Source: Algoriphagus sp. Y33 (GTDB taxonomy: Bacteria > Bacteroidota > Bacteroidia > Cytophagales > Cyclobacteriaceae). From it: a DNA stretch of 64,000 nucleotides. The stretch lies in contig NZ_CP061947.1 of assembly GCF_014838715.1 (NCBI RefSeq), forward strand, positions 2,418,001-2,482,000, written 5' to 3'. Position 1 is the stretch's first letter, and every line of letters starts with the position of its first letter. Below are positions 19,529 through 28,496 of the stretch, in pieces. The translations under genes were made by a program, and so were the position numbers. A model generated the notes under the pieces. That model was not told where the DNA came from. It saw nothing but the letters and a program-made list of their open reading frames with translations, and did no database searches.

Positions 19529-20329
19529 ATGAAACGACTTTTACGTACCCTGACTATACTCTTATTAGTATATACAAGTAGCTCATGTTCAAGCAACATT
19601 CAAACTATTGAGCATCTTTTTAACGACAAAAAATACGATGATGTCATCTCGGATTTAAACCAATATCTTTTCTTTCATGTGACGGATGTCAAGGCACTGC
19701 ACATGCGGGCACGTTGCTATGAAGAACTTGGGGAAATCGCAAAATCAAAGGCTGATTACATGCATATCTTAACTATCGACTCTGAATACGCTCAGGCACA
19801 TGCAGGACTAGGTAAGCTGTTTTTTGAACAAAAAGATTATGAAAATGCTGAGTTGCAGCTTCTTCGCGCGGCTTCACTTGATCCCCATGACTTTGATATT
19901 CTATATCTTCTAGGCCGCAGCATGCTCATGACTGAGAAATTCCGAAAAGCAGAAGAACTCCTCCGAAAAGCCATAGAACTAAACCCTGATCATGCAAAAG
20001 TTTATTTTTACACGGGTATGGCACTTGCTTATCAGGGAGATCCTGTAGGCTGTGCAGCATCTTTTAACTCCTATGTAAACCGAGAACCTGACAACATGGT
20101 AGGCAGATATAATCGGGGATTTGCTTATATGAATGCTGGATACTTACATTGGGCTATAGAGGATTTTGATGCTGTCCTCAAAGAAAACCCAAATCATCTA
20201 GAGGCTATGGCTCATAAAGGTTTATGTATGGTCTCCATGGGCGACTCCGAGGGCTGCACCCTAGTCCAAAATGCTGCAAACAAAGGAAGTGAATATGCAA
20301 AAAGCCAACTAGAATATTGCCATTCCTAA
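19529..20329 (+). CDS. TPR-repeat lipoprotein
   Basis: 266 aa. Lipoprotein signal with Cys at residue 20 (SSSCSSN), then about six tetratricopeptide repeats, for example AQAHAGLGKLFFEQKDYENAE, VYFYTGMALAYQGD, VGRYNRGFAYMNAGYLHWAIEDF. Likely a periplasmic or outer-membrane-anchored protein-protein interaction scaffold; partner unknown. The start is 12 bases past the T run of the hisB terminator, so expression needs readthrough or a promoter within the hairpin region. Confidence 0.82.
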   Translation: MKRLLRTLTILLLVYTSSSCSSNIQTIEHLFNDKKYDDVISDLNQYLFFHVTDVKALHMRARCYEELGEIAKSKADYMHILTIDSEYAQAHAGLGKLFFEQKDYENAELQLLRAASLDPHDFDILYLLGRSMLMTEKFRKAEELLRKAIELNPDHAKVYFYTGMALAYQGDPVGCAASFNSYVNREPDNMVGRYNRGFAYMNAGYLHWAIEDFDAVLKENPNHLEAMAHKGLCMVSMGDSEGCTLVQNAANKGSEYAKSQLEYCHS

Positions 20330-20456
20330 TTTTTCATTCTTCCAAGCTACACCGACTTCCATATCCGAATAAACTAAATCACTAAGTATTTCCTTAAAAT
20401 AAGCTACTTTAACCAAAATTTATACAGTCCGTACTTCTAAAATCGGTCTTTAGGCT

Positions 20457-20464
20457 TACTTTTG
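20457..20464 (+). promoter_or_regulatory. Candidate -7 box for the glycosyltransferase
   Basis: TACTTTTG matches TAnnTTTG, 15 bases upstream of the ATG at 20479. No clear TTG box at the right distance. Confidence 0.35.
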
Positions 20465-20478
20465 GCCTTTGCTAGACC

Positions 20479-21234
20479 ATGGATCATAGAAAACTCGTCA
20501 TTATTCCCACTTTCAATGAGAAAGAAAACATTCTAGAGATGATCCAATCGGTCATGGGTCTTGTAGGTGGATTTGAACTTTTGGTAATTGACGATGGAAG
20601 CCCTGACGGTACGGGAGACCTTGTGAAAAGTAAGAAATCAGACTTCCCCGGACGACTCCACCTGATTGAGCGAGAAGGTAAGCTAGGACTGGGTACGGCA
20701 TATATTACCGGTTTCAAATGGGCGTTAGAAAGAGATTATGATTTCATTTTCGAAATGGATGCGGATTTCTCACATAATCCTGAGGATTTGATCCGACTTT
20801 ACCAAGCTTGTGCTGAAAAGCATTTTGATCTGGCAATTGGATCCAGGTATATCACAGGAGTCAATGTGGTAAACTGGCCCATGGGTAGAGTTCTGATGTC
20901 TTATTTTGCCAGCGTCTATGTGAAATTCATTACAGGACTACCTGTCAAGGATTCTACAGCCGGCTTCAAATGCTACCATAAATCAGTCTTGAAAGGGATT
21001 AAGCTTGATGAAGTAAAGTTCGTTGGCTATGCGTTTCAGATTGAGATGAAATTCACTTCATGGAAACTGGGATTCAAGCTGGTGGAAGTGCCGATCATAT
21101 TCACAGACCGTACAAAAGGAACCTCAAAAATGAGTCGCGGAATCTTCAAAGAAGCAGTATTAGGTGTGATAATGATGAAAATAAAAAGCATTATCAATCC
21201 TTATACCCTTAATCAAAACGGATTGACCGAATAG
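20479..21234 (+). CDS. Polyprenol-phosphate mannosyltransferase-like GT2 (Dpm1-like)
   Basis: 251 aa GT2 enzyme resembling dolichol/polyprenol monophosphomannose synthase: transfers a sugar from a nucleotide sugar to polyprenyl phosphate on the inner face of the membrane. Seen: VIIPTFNEKENI, VIDDGSPDGTGD, the metal-binding FEMDADFSHNPEDL, GSRYITGV, DSTAGFKCY, FTDRTKGTSKMS. No C-terminal membrane domain, as in soluble Dpm1-type enzymes. Its 3' end overlaps the convergent LolE-like gene by 26 bases. Confidence 0.88.
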   Translation: MDHRKLVIIPTFNEKENILEMIQSVMGLVGGFELLVIDDGSPDGTGDLVKSKKSDFPGRLHLIEREGKLGLGTAYITGFKWALERDYDFIFEMDADFSHNPEDLIRLYQACAEKHFDLAIGSRYITGVNVVNWPMGRVLMSYFASVYVKFITGLPVKDSTAGFKCYHKSVLKGIKLDEVKFVGYAFQIEMKFTSWKLGFKLVEVPIIFTDRTKGTSKMSRGIFKEAVLGVIMMKIKSIINPYTLNQNGLTE

Positions 21235-22426
21235 GCTCTACCTTGGATATCACCATCACAGGTATCCACAAAACTGCGGCTGTCAGCGCAACAATCCCCA
21301 AATTAATAAGAATGAATGCAGTCCAATTCCAATCAATGGGCACATAATTCATGTAATAACTTGCAGCGTCCAGAGGGATCAATCTGAATTGATCTTGCAA
21401 AAAGCCTATTCCAAGCCCTATCGCATTTCCAATGGCCATGCCACGAAACAGGATATTGATTCCATTCCAAAAAAAGATACTTCGGATTTGTTTATTCGTG
21501 GATCCGAGCGCTTTTAGCAAGCCGATCATTTGGGTGCGTTCCATAATCAAAATAAACAGAATAGCTCCCATATTGAATATTGCCACGAAGCCGATCAATC
21601 CTATAAACACATAGACGTTATTATCGAGAAGTTTAAGCCAATCGAATATTTCCAAAAACTTATCCTGGCTACTAATCAGCTTTAAGTCAAAATCCAAAAG
21701 CTCCTCTATTTTGGGAGTATATGAATCAATTTTATTCAGATCATCGACAAAAATCTCCAGGCCGCCGATCTGATCTTTAGTCCAATTGTTCAGATTTCTG
21801 ATCGTCTGCAATTCCCCGATGATGATCTTCTCATCAAAGTTTTCCAGATAAGTCTGGAAAATTCCCACTACTTCCACTCGCCTATATCGCGGTGGATCTT
21901 GGACAAAATAAAGGGTAATTTTATCCCCTACTTTCAGCAACAGCTTGTTGGCAATATGCTGACTAAGCATGACTTCATTGCTGGTGCCTTCGTCAGGAAT
22001 ACGCAGCATTCTGCCTTCAATCACATACTTCCCGAATCCCAGTATATCAAAATCCTGCCCCACTCCTTTCATCAACACGCCTTCTACCTCTTCATCACCT
22101 TTAATCAATGCGGCTTTATGGGCAAATGCCTGCACTTTGGTTATAAAAGGAAGCAGTTGATGCGTTTGGCTAAATTGGGAATTCAGCGAAAAAGGAGCCT
22201 CTTCAAAAGCATTACTCATGGTGAATCGCTGCACCTGATAGTGGCCTGTGAATCCGTACACTTTTTCAGAAACGGTACTTTGAAAACCGCCCAGTACCAT
22301 AAATGAAATAAGTGACACGGCCAGACCCAAGGCTAGGCTTCCTACTGCGATTTTATGGATGGTGGCCGAAAATCCCCCAGCTTTCTTAAAACTGATTCTT
22401 TTGGCGATGAAATAGGAAAGGTTCAA
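21209..22426 (-). CDS. LolC/LolE-type ABC transporter permease
   Basis: 405 aa FtsX-family permease. One membrane helix near the N-terminus (residues about 25-50), a large periplasmic MacB-like domain (about 50-265), then three helices (about 272-300, 325-350, 370-395). Resembles the lipoprotein-releasing permeases that move lipoproteins from the inner membrane to LolA; the ATPase (LolD) is not nearby. Divergent from namZ with a 39-base gap; converges on the glycosyltransferase with a 26-base overlap. Confidence 0.85.
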   Translation of the reverse strand: MNLSYFIAKRISFKKAGGFSATIHKIAVGSLALGLAVSLISFMVLGGFQSTVSEKVYGFTGHYQVQRFTMSNAFEEAPFSLNSQFSQTHQLLPFITKVQAFAHKAALIKGDEEVEGVLMKGVGQDFDILGFGKYVIEGRMLRIPDEGTSNEVMLSQHIANKLLLKVGDKITLYFVQDPPRYRRVEVVGIFQTYLENFDEKIIIGELQTIRNLNNWTKDQIGGLEIFVDDLNKIDSYTPKIEELLDFDLKLISSQDKFLEIFDWLKLLDNNVYVFIGLIGFVAIFNMGAILFILIMERTQMIGLLKALGSTNKQIRSIFFWNGINILFRGMAIGNAIGLGIGFLQDQFRLIPLDAASYYMNYVPIDWNWTAFILINLGIVALTAAVLWIPVMVISKVEPIRSIRFD

Positions 22427-22465
22427 AGGACTGCTTTAATTTGTTCGATTAGACCGCAAAATAGC

Positions 22466-23653
22466 ATGAAGCAAACGAAACTTACTTTCTTTATTTACTT
22501 TTTGAGTTTAACACTGCTAATTCTCTTCAATTCGTCCATTGCTTGGGCAAAACAAAGTACTCCCCTGCCCGGTGCCGAGCGCCCGGAACTCTATCTGGAT
22601 CAGCTTCAAGGAAAGAATATAGGAATAGTCGCTAACCAAACCAGTATTTTGACCCAAAGCGGGGGCAAACATGTGGTGGATTTTTTACTGGAGAAAGACA
22701 TTAAAGTAAAAAAAGTATTTGTGCCCGAGCATGGCTTTCGTGGACAGGCCGATGCCGGGGAAAAAGTTGACAATATCGTTGATTCCAAAACCGGTCTTCC
22801 TATCATTTCGCTCTATGGAAATAACAAGAAGCCCAAACCGGAGCAAATCCGGGATTTGGATATTCTGATTTTCGATCTGCAGGATGTAGGAGTTCGTTTT
22901 TACACCTATATCAGCACCATGCATTACCTCATGGAAGCTGCTGCGGAAAATGGTAAAAAGGTGATTATTTTCGACAGACCCAATCCAAACGGAAACTACA
23001 TCGCAGGGCCTGTTTTGAAAAAAGGTTTTGAAAGCTTCGTGGGAATGCATCCCATTCCCGTAGTCCACGGACTGACCGTAGGTGAGCTGGCACAAATGAT
23101 CAACGGCGAAAAATGGCTAAAAGATGGATTGCAAGCCGATTTGGTAGTCATCCCCGTTTCAGATTGGGATCATGAAAAAGCCTATAATCTTCCGGTAAAG
23201 CCATCCCCTAATCTGCCAAATGATCTGTCTGTTAAACTTTATCCCAGCACCTGCTTTTTTGAAGGGACGATAGTTTCACTTGGCAGAGGCACTCATTTCC
23301 CTTTTCAGGTTTATGGCTATCCCGATCCGAAATTCGGTGACTTCACGTTCACGCCCGTGAGCATAGACGGCATGTCCAAAAATCCTCCCCATCAGGATAA
23401 AAAATGCTATGGCAAAGATCTGAGAGGTGAATCAATGACTCACCAATTTACATTGGAGTATCTGCTGGAAGCTTATCACAAATCAGGAAAGGGGCAGGCA
23501 TTTTTCAATAACTTTTTCAATACACTGGCAGGAACGGATCAGTTGAAAAAGATGATTCTGGCAGGAAAATCAGAAGCAGAAATTTCTGCAAGTTGGGAAG
23601 AGGATCTGGCAAAGTATAAGCTACTTCGAGCCAAATACCTGATGTACAATTAA
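22466..23653 (+). CDS. Exo-beta-N-acetylmuramidase NamZ family (DUF1343)
   Basis: 395 aa from the ATG at 22466, which opens a signal peptide (KLTFFIYFLSLTLLILFNSSIAWA); the frame extends to 22355 but overlaps the divergent gene. DUF1343 motifs: GKNIGIVANQTS, VFVPEHGFRG, SLYGNNKKPKPEQI, LIFDLQDVGVRFYTYISTM, FDRPNPN, SPNLPN, FEGTIVSLGRGT. The founding NamZ removes N-acetylmuramic acid from peptidoglycan fragments, so cell-wall recycling outside the cytoplasm is the likely role. Confidence 0.88.
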   Translation: MKQTKLTFFIYFLSLTLLILFNSSIAWAKQSTPLPGAERPELYLDQLQGKNIGIVANQTSILTQSGGKHVVDFLLEKDIKVKKVFVPEHGFRGQADAGEKVDNIVDSKTGLPIISLYGNNKKPKPEQIRDLDILIFDLQDVGVRFYTYISTMHYLMEAAAENGKKVIIFDRPNPNGNYIAGPVLKKGFESFVGMHPIPVVHGLTVGELAQMINGEKWLKDGLQADLVVIPVSDWDHEKAYNLPVKPSPNLPNDLSVKLYPSTCFFEGTIVSLGRGTHFPFQVYGYPDPKFGDFTFTPVSIDGMSKNPPHQDKKCYGKDLRGESMTHQFTLEYLLEAYHKSGKGQAFFNNFFNTLAGTDQLKKMILAGKSEAEISASWEEDLAKYKLLRAKYLMYN

Positions 23654-23677
23654 GTTTGAAAAGTTTAAATCACACTA

Positions 23678-24604
23678 ATGAATAGAGACCTTAGAATCAT
23701 ATACATGGGCACACCTGAATTTGCAGTGCCCGGCTTAGAACTTTTGGTAGAAAATGGTTGGAACGTCGTAGGCGTCATCACTGCCCCGGATAAGCCCAAA
23801 GGACGTGGACAGAAGTTAATTCCTTCTCCCGTGAAGGAAGCCGCACTCAAGTTAAACTTGAATGTGCTGCAACCTACAAACCTTAAGTCTACGGAATTTC
23901 AAGAGGAACTTCGGACACTGAAAGCAGATTTGCAAATCGTAGTGGCATTCAGAATGCTTCCCGAGTCCGTGTGGAATATGCCTCCTTTGGGCACATTTAA
24001 TCTTCACGGTTCACTTCTACCCAATTACCGTGGTGCAGCTCCGATCAATTGGGCTATCATCAACGGTGATAAGGAGACCGGTGTGACTACTTTCTTCCTA
24101 AAACATGAGATCGATACCGGCAGTATTATCCATCAGGAAAAAATACCAATTCTGGAGGAAGACAACCTTGGCTCTGTCTATGAAAAATTGATGAATATTG
24201 GAGCAAAACTGGTACTCAAAACAGTAGAAGATATTGCCGATGATAAAATACAAGCTCTTCCCCAGGATGAATCCAAAGCAATTCATCATGCCCCCAAAAT
24301 ATTCAAGGAGACTTGCGAAATCGACTGGAGCAAGTCCGCAGAATCCATCCATAATTTAGTACGCGGCCTTTCCCCCTATCCCGCTGCGTGGACACGATTT
24401 GATGGTAAAATCTGCAAAATCTACAGAACCGCATTTGCTCAGGATGAAAAAACCGGCGAGGAAATCGGAGAGCTGCAGACGGATAACAAGAACTATTTGA
24501 AAGTTCAGACGGGCGAAGGAGTATTAGAGATATTGGAACTTCAGATGGAAGGCAAAAAGCGATTGAAAGTAGACGACTTACTAAGAGGATATAAATTTGC
24601 ATGA
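23678..24604 (+). CDS. fmt: Methionyl-tRNA formyltransferase
   Basis: Formylates initiator Met-tRNA. 308 aa. Seen: RIIYMGTPEFAVPGL, the catalytic region FNLHGSLLPNYRGAAPINWAI (Asn, His) and HEIDTGSII (Asp). C-terminal OB-like domain from about residue 205. Lies 24 bases after namZ on the same strand; def is not adjacent. Confidence 0.97.
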   Translation: MNRDLRIIYMGTPEFAVPGLELLVENGWNVVGVITAPDKPKGRGQKLIPSPVKEAALKLNLNVLQPTNLKSTEFQEELRTLKADLQIVVAFRMLPESVWNMPPLGTFNLHGSLLPNYRGAAPINWAIINGDKETGVTTFFLKHEIDTGSIIHQEKIPILEEDNLGSVYEKLMNIGAKLVLKTVEDIADDKIQALPQDESKAIHHAPKIFKETCEIDWSKSAESIHNLVRGLSPYPAAWTRFDGKICKIYRTAFAQDEKTGEEIGELQTDNKNYLKVQTGEGVLEILELQMEGKKRLKVDDLLRGYKFA

Positions 24605-24746
24605 TTGTCCAACACCACAGCCTACCTACCCATAACCACCGATCGTATTACAGACTTTCAGAAAAAAGTAAAAAAACTTCTTTTTTACCCTGATTTTAAG
24701 GATCTTGTATCTATTATTTCCCCATATTTTTAAAAATTAACAGCTC

Positions 24747-25673
24747 ATGAATAATCTCCTCCGAAGTTTTATCCTTTTGATTTTTATCTCTCTCCTATCC
24801 TTGTCTGTGGAAGCCCAAATCATGAAAAGGATCCAAAATGCCGCAAATCGCGGTATAGAAAAAGCTATAGAGAAAAAAGTAGAAGATGAAGCCACCAAAA
24901 TGACCGAGAGGCAGTTAGAGAAAATATTCACTGATATGTATGGAGACAGTGATGGTGGAGCTTCCGGAAGCATAGACTTAAGTAAAATCATGAAGGGCTT
25001 AGGCGAGCCGGTGGATACAGAGGGTCAGTATGATTTCTTTGGATATATTGTGCTGGAGATGACAAGCACAGATGACAAAGGGAAGCTAAGCGATCCCATA
25101 CAGTTGAAATCATATTTGGCTAAATCTTCGGATTACACCGGAATGGAATTAGTAGACCCGAAAAAACCCGAGGCCAGTACTTCTATGGTTTTTGACGTGA
25201 AAAACCAAGCTTCCATCGTGTTTCTCGAAAATAAGGGAGAAAAGTCCAGCTTTGCTTACAAAATGGATGTGGATGCAATAGATGATGCCGTCTCCGATCA
25301 CTTAGATACGTTATCCGTAGACGATGTATCGGTAGAAAAGACAGGAAGAACCAAAGATATATTAGGCTATTCCTGCGAGGAATATCACGTTAAAAATGAA
25401 GATGGAGAAGGATACTACTGGGTTACCGAGGAGGCTATAGGAGGCTATTCATCATTCTGGAGCAATAATAATCCTATGATGACCTCTAAAGCGCAAGAAA
25501 AATATGCAAAGCATTACAAAAATTTCCCCAAGGGGAATTTTATGGAGCTTACGTATAGCACAGAAGAGTCAGGTACTATTGAGATGAAGGTAATACAAAT
25601 AGACAAGTCGGCTCCCAAATCACTTACTATGTCCGAGTACCCCAGCATCATGAATTCGATGGAAGAGCAGTAA
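24747..25673 (+). CDS. Secreted DUF4412 protein
   Basis: 308 aa with a signal peptide (LLRSFILLIFISLLSLSVEAQ). A basic/acidic helical segment at about 28-65 is followed by a beta-rich DUF4412-like domain (KMDVDAIDDAVSDHL ... TKDILGYSCEEYHVKNEDG ... YYWVTEE). Periplasmic or surface exposed; function unknown. Flanked by fmt and folA on the same strand with gaps of 142 and 64 bases. Confidence 0.75.
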   Translation: MNNLLRSFILLIFISLLSLSVEAQIMKRIQNAANRGIEKAIEKKVEDEATKMTERQLEKIFTDMYGDSDGGASGSIDLSKIMKGLGEPVDTEGQYDFFGYIVLEMTSTDDKGKLSDPIQLKSYLAKSSDYTGMELVDPKKPEASTSMVFDVKNQASIVFLENKGEKSSFAYKMDVDAIDDAVSDHLDTLSVDDVSVEKTGRTKDILGYSCEEYHVKNEDGEGYYWVTEEAIGGYSSFWSNNNPMMTSKAQEKYAKHYKNFPKGNFMELTYSTEESGTIEMKVIQIDKSAPKSLTMSEYPSIMNSMEEQ

Positions 25674-25737
25674 TTCTGCATCATTTTATTTTTTCCGGTG
25701 TTCAGGCCTATTATCTTCAAGGCAAGAAGCACTTTGC

Positions 25738-26247
25738 ATGAAGATATCACTAATAGCCGCACTGGCTACCAACAATGTCATCGGTCGCAATAACGACCTG
25801 GTTTGGCGATTACCTGATGATTTCAAACGTTTTAAAGCAATAACCTCCAATCACTACATTCTGATGGGACGTAAAACGTTCGAATCCCTTGGCAAGCCTC
25901 TGCCCAACCGGACTCACATTGTCATCACCGGAAATAAAGACTACACTGTTCCTGATGGACATTACGTATTCGAAAGTGTGGAGAAAGCATTTATATTTTG
26001 TCAAAAGATGGAGGTTGACCATCTCTATGTGATAGGTGGAGGAGAGATTTATCGTCAAACATTGCCTTTGGCAGATGAGTTGGTTCTTACAGAAGTGGAA
26101 GCTACTCCAGAAGGTGACACTTATTTTCCTGAGTTCAACAGAGACAACTGGAAGGTTACATTCTCCGAATTTCATCCCTCTGACGAGCACCATCAATACG
26201 CATTCACCTACGTCAATTACGATAGAATCCATAAACACCATGTCTGA
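25738..26247 (+). CDS. folA: Dihydrofolate reductase
   Basis: NADPH-dependent reduction of dihydrofolate to tetrahydrofolate. 169 aa. Seen: ISLIAALATNNVIGRNNDLVWRLPDDFKRF split over the active site (Asp in LPDDF), ILMGRKTFESLGKPLPNR, VIGGGEIYRQTLPLADEL. Overlaps the following SDR gene by 8 bases, implying coupling. thyA is not adjacent. Confidence 0.96.
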   Translation: MKISLIAALATNNVIGRNNDLVWRLPDDFKRFKAITSNHYILMGRKTFESLGKPLPNRTHIVITGNKDYTVPDGHYVFESVEKAFIFCQKMEVDHLYVIGGGEIYRQTLPLADELVLTEVEATPEGDTYFPEFNRDNWKVTFSEFHPSDEHHQYAFTYVNYDRIHKHHV

Positions 26248-27025
26248 ACAAGTAATTTGGATCACAGGTGCTTCCTCAGGAATAGGTGAAGCATCGGTCT
26301 ATAAGTTCGTAAATGAAGGCTACCGGGTGATCCTTTCTGCCAGAAATCGAGAAGCACTGGAAAAGGTCAAAACTTCAAGCTCTCATCCGCAGAATTGTAA
26401 AGTACTTCCACTTGATTTGATTGATCAGGCTTCTTTCGAAGAAAAAACAAAAGAAGCCATAGCTGCTTTTGGACATATTGATCTAATACTTCACAATGGT
26501 GGGATAAGCCAACGCTCTCTGATTCGGGATACGCCGATCGAAGTGGACCGCAGGCTGATGGAGGTGAATTTCTTTGGCACTGTGGCACTGACGAAGGCAC
26601 TTCTCCCCCATTTCATTTCCAGGAAATCCGGACAGTTTGGTGTAATCTCATCTTTAGTCGGGAAGTTTGGTTCGCCATACAGGTCTAGTTATGCTGCTGC
26701 CAAACATGCCCTTCACGGCTTTTTTGAGTCGCTCAGATTAGAGCACTTCAATGACTCTATTGCCGTCACCATGATTTGCCCGGGATTTATCAAAACAGAT
26801 GTATCCAAAAATGCATTAACGGCTGACGGCACTCCCCTCAACGAGATGGACAAGGCACAGGAAAATGGCATGAGTGCAGAGAATTGCGCAACCGAGATTT
26901 TCAATGCCCTCAAAAGAAAAAAGGAAGAGGTCTATATCGGTGGAAAAGAGACCATGGGGATTTATCTAAAACGATTTATCCCTACAATTTTCACTAAAAT
27001 ACTTCGCAAATCTGAAGTAAGATGA
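26240..27025 (+). CDS. Short-chain dehydrogenase/reductase
   Basis: 261 aa from the ATG at 26240; the longer open frame running back to 26036 is an out-of-frame shadow of folA. Classical SDR: cofactor motif GASSGIGE, NGGIS, and active-site SYAAAK (YxxxK) with an upstream Ser (ISSLVG). The C-terminus resembles the SDR family annotated with lipid or steroid-like substrates in Bacteroidota; substrate unknown. Start overlaps folA by 8 bases. Confidence 0.9.
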   Translation: MSEQVIWITGASSGIGEASVYKFVNEGYRVILSARNREALEKVKTSSSHPQNCKVLPLDLIDQASFEEKTKEAIAAFGHIDLILHNGGISQRSLIRDTPIEVDRRLMEVNFFGTVALTKALLPHFISRKSGQFGVISSLVGKFGSPYRSSYAAAKHALHGFFESLRLEHFNDSIAVTMICPGFIKTDVSKNALTADGTPLNEMDKAQENGMSAENCATEIFNALKRKKEEVYIGGKETMGIYLKRFIPTIFTKILRKSEVR

Positions 27026-27046
27026 TGTGATGACAGTATCACACAG

Positions 27047-27073
27047 CCTGTCCCGAACTTGCTTCGGGACAGG
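27047..27073. repeat. Perfect 11-bp palindrome between SDR gene and cinA
   Basis: CCTGTCCCGAA (27047-27057), CTTGC loop, TTCGGGACAGG (27063-27073). No T run on the right, so not a standard terminator. Followed directly by AGGAATGATTATC, which is also found at 15826. Confidence 0.7.
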
Positions 27074-27150
27074 AATGATTATCGAACTTTCGAAATTCCA
27101 TAGTCTGCCCGGCTGATCGGGGCGACCTATAAAAATCAAATTGTAAACAC

Positions 27151-28401
27151 ATGAAAGTAGTCAGAGCCGAGATAATATCCATTGGTGACGAGTTGCTCTA
27201 TGGGCAAATAGTCGATACCAACAGTCATTGGATCAGTCAGGAACTTGATCTGAGGGGCGTGAAAGTAGTACGTAAAACGACTATAGGAGACGACCGAAAG
27301 GATATTCTGGCAGCATTCGCTTCTGCCGAAGCCAGAGCCGACATCATTTTAATCACCGGTGGACTTGGTCCTACGCAGGATGATCTAACCAAACCCCTGT
27401 TGGCTGAATATTTTGATTGTCCCATAGTAGAGAATACTGCAGCCGTTGAAGCAGTCACGCAATTTTTCAGGAAACGTGGTAGGGAAATCACTCCTCTTAA
27501 TATTCTTCAGGGGCATTTGCCCGCCTGCTGCACTTACGTCCCAAATGAAGTGGGAACGGCTCCAGGGATGTGGTTTGAACGCAACGGAACCTATTGGATG
27601 TCTATGCCGGGGGTGCCCCATGAAATGAAAAAGTTGATGAGAGACTTTGTCTTGCCAAAACTTCCTGAGCTATTTCCTCTCCCCGTCATCGTCCACCGCA
27701 TGGTCAAAACGGTCGGAATAGGGGAAAGTTGGCTGGCAGATTTGATTAGGGACTGGGAGAATGCACTTCCTAAATCCATTCGGCTAGCGTATTTGCCTTC
27801 GCTGGGTCACGTCAAGCTTCGTCTTACAGGCTTTGGGACAGATAAAATTACTATCGAAAACGCTATTCAGAAGCAAATAGATATGGTCTTGCCTAGCATA
27901 GAAAAATACGTATATGGTTATGATTCAGAGTCTTTGGAAATGGCTATCGGCAAGCTTTTAACCTCTAGTAAGAAAACCGTAGCTTTAGCCGAAAGCTGTT
28001 CGGGCGGCTATATTTCACATTTGGTTACCAGTATTTCCGGCAGTAGTTCGTATTTTCAGGGAGCTGTTGTTCCATATCATAACCGGTTCAAGCATGAAAT
28101 CCTCCATGTGAAGAACGACACTTTGAATACCTTTGGTGCTGTAAGTGAAGAAACAGTCCAAGAGATGGCAACAGGTGTCCGCGAATTATTCCAGTCCGAT
28201 TTTGGTTTGGCAAGTAGTGGAATAGCTGGTCCAAATGGAGGAACGGCAGAAAAACCTGTTGGTACGATTTGGATTTCCTGTGCCGGACAGGGATTTATTG
28301 AAACCAAAAAGCTTCAGCTTACTCAGGACAGGATGCTCAATATTCAACTGACCGCAATGGCAGTTTTAAACTTGCTTCGAATTTGTATTTTGGATAAATA
28401 A
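27151..28401 (+). CDS. cinA: CinA-like protein (nicotinamide-nucleotide amidase domain)
   Basis: 416 aa. N-terminal MoCF-like domain (about 1-170: AEIISIGDELLYGQIVDTNSHWI, ITGGLGPTQDDLTK, SMPGVPHEM) and C-terminal CinA deamidase domain (about 255-416: ALAESCSGGYISHLVT, SGIAGPNGGTAEKPVGT). The C-terminal enzyme converts nicotinamide mononucleotide to nicotinate mononucleotide in pyridine-nucleotide salvage; the N-terminal domain is linked to ADP-ribose pyrophosphatase activity in homologues. Preceded by the repeat-rich 125-base spacer. Confidence 0.93.
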   Translation: MKVVRAEIISIGDELLYGQIVDTNSHWISQELDLRGVKVVRKTTIGDDRKDILAAFASAEARADIILITGGLGPTQDDLTKPLLAEYFDCPIVENTAAVEAVTQFFRKRGREITPLNILQGHLPACCTYVPNEVGTAPGMWFERNGTYWMSMPGVPHEMKKLMRDFVLPKLPELFPLPVIVHRMVKTVGIGESWLADLIRDWENALPKSIRLAYLPSLGHVKLRLTGFGTDKITIENAIQKQIDMVLPSIEKYVYGYDSESLEMAIGKLLTSSKKTVALAESCSGGYISHLVTSISGSSSYFQGAVVPYHNRFKHEILHVKNDTLNTFGAVSEETVQEMATGVRELFQSDFGLASSGIAGPNGGTAEKPVGTIWISCAGQGFIETKKLQLTQDRMLNIQLTAMAVLNLLRICILDK

Positions 28402-28424
28402 CAAATAAAATTTCCATTAAAAGG

Positions 28425-28456
28425 TTTGGGATAGAGTTTTATAAAATTTAATTTTA
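28425..28456 (+). promoter_or_regulatory. Promoter for the E2 gene
   Basis: TTTG (28425-28428), 20-base spacer, TAATTTTA (28449-28456), one mismatch from TAnnTTTG. Predicted 5' leader of about 35 bases. Confidence 0.55.
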
Positions 28457-28496
28457 AAACTTGTATATAAACCCAATAAATCAATAAATCATAACC

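Noticed and set aside
26036..26239. N-terminal extension of the SDR gene within folA
   Set aside because: Runs out of frame over folA and has no SDR content; the Rossmann motif begins right after the ATG at 26240.
25810..26265. 151-aa minus-strand open frame opposite folA
   Set aside because: Antisense shadow of folA, without any domain-like pattern.
27047..27073. Perfect palindrome considered as the SDR-gene terminator
   Set aside because: No T run follows on either strand; it fits the palindromic repeats seen elsewhere better.
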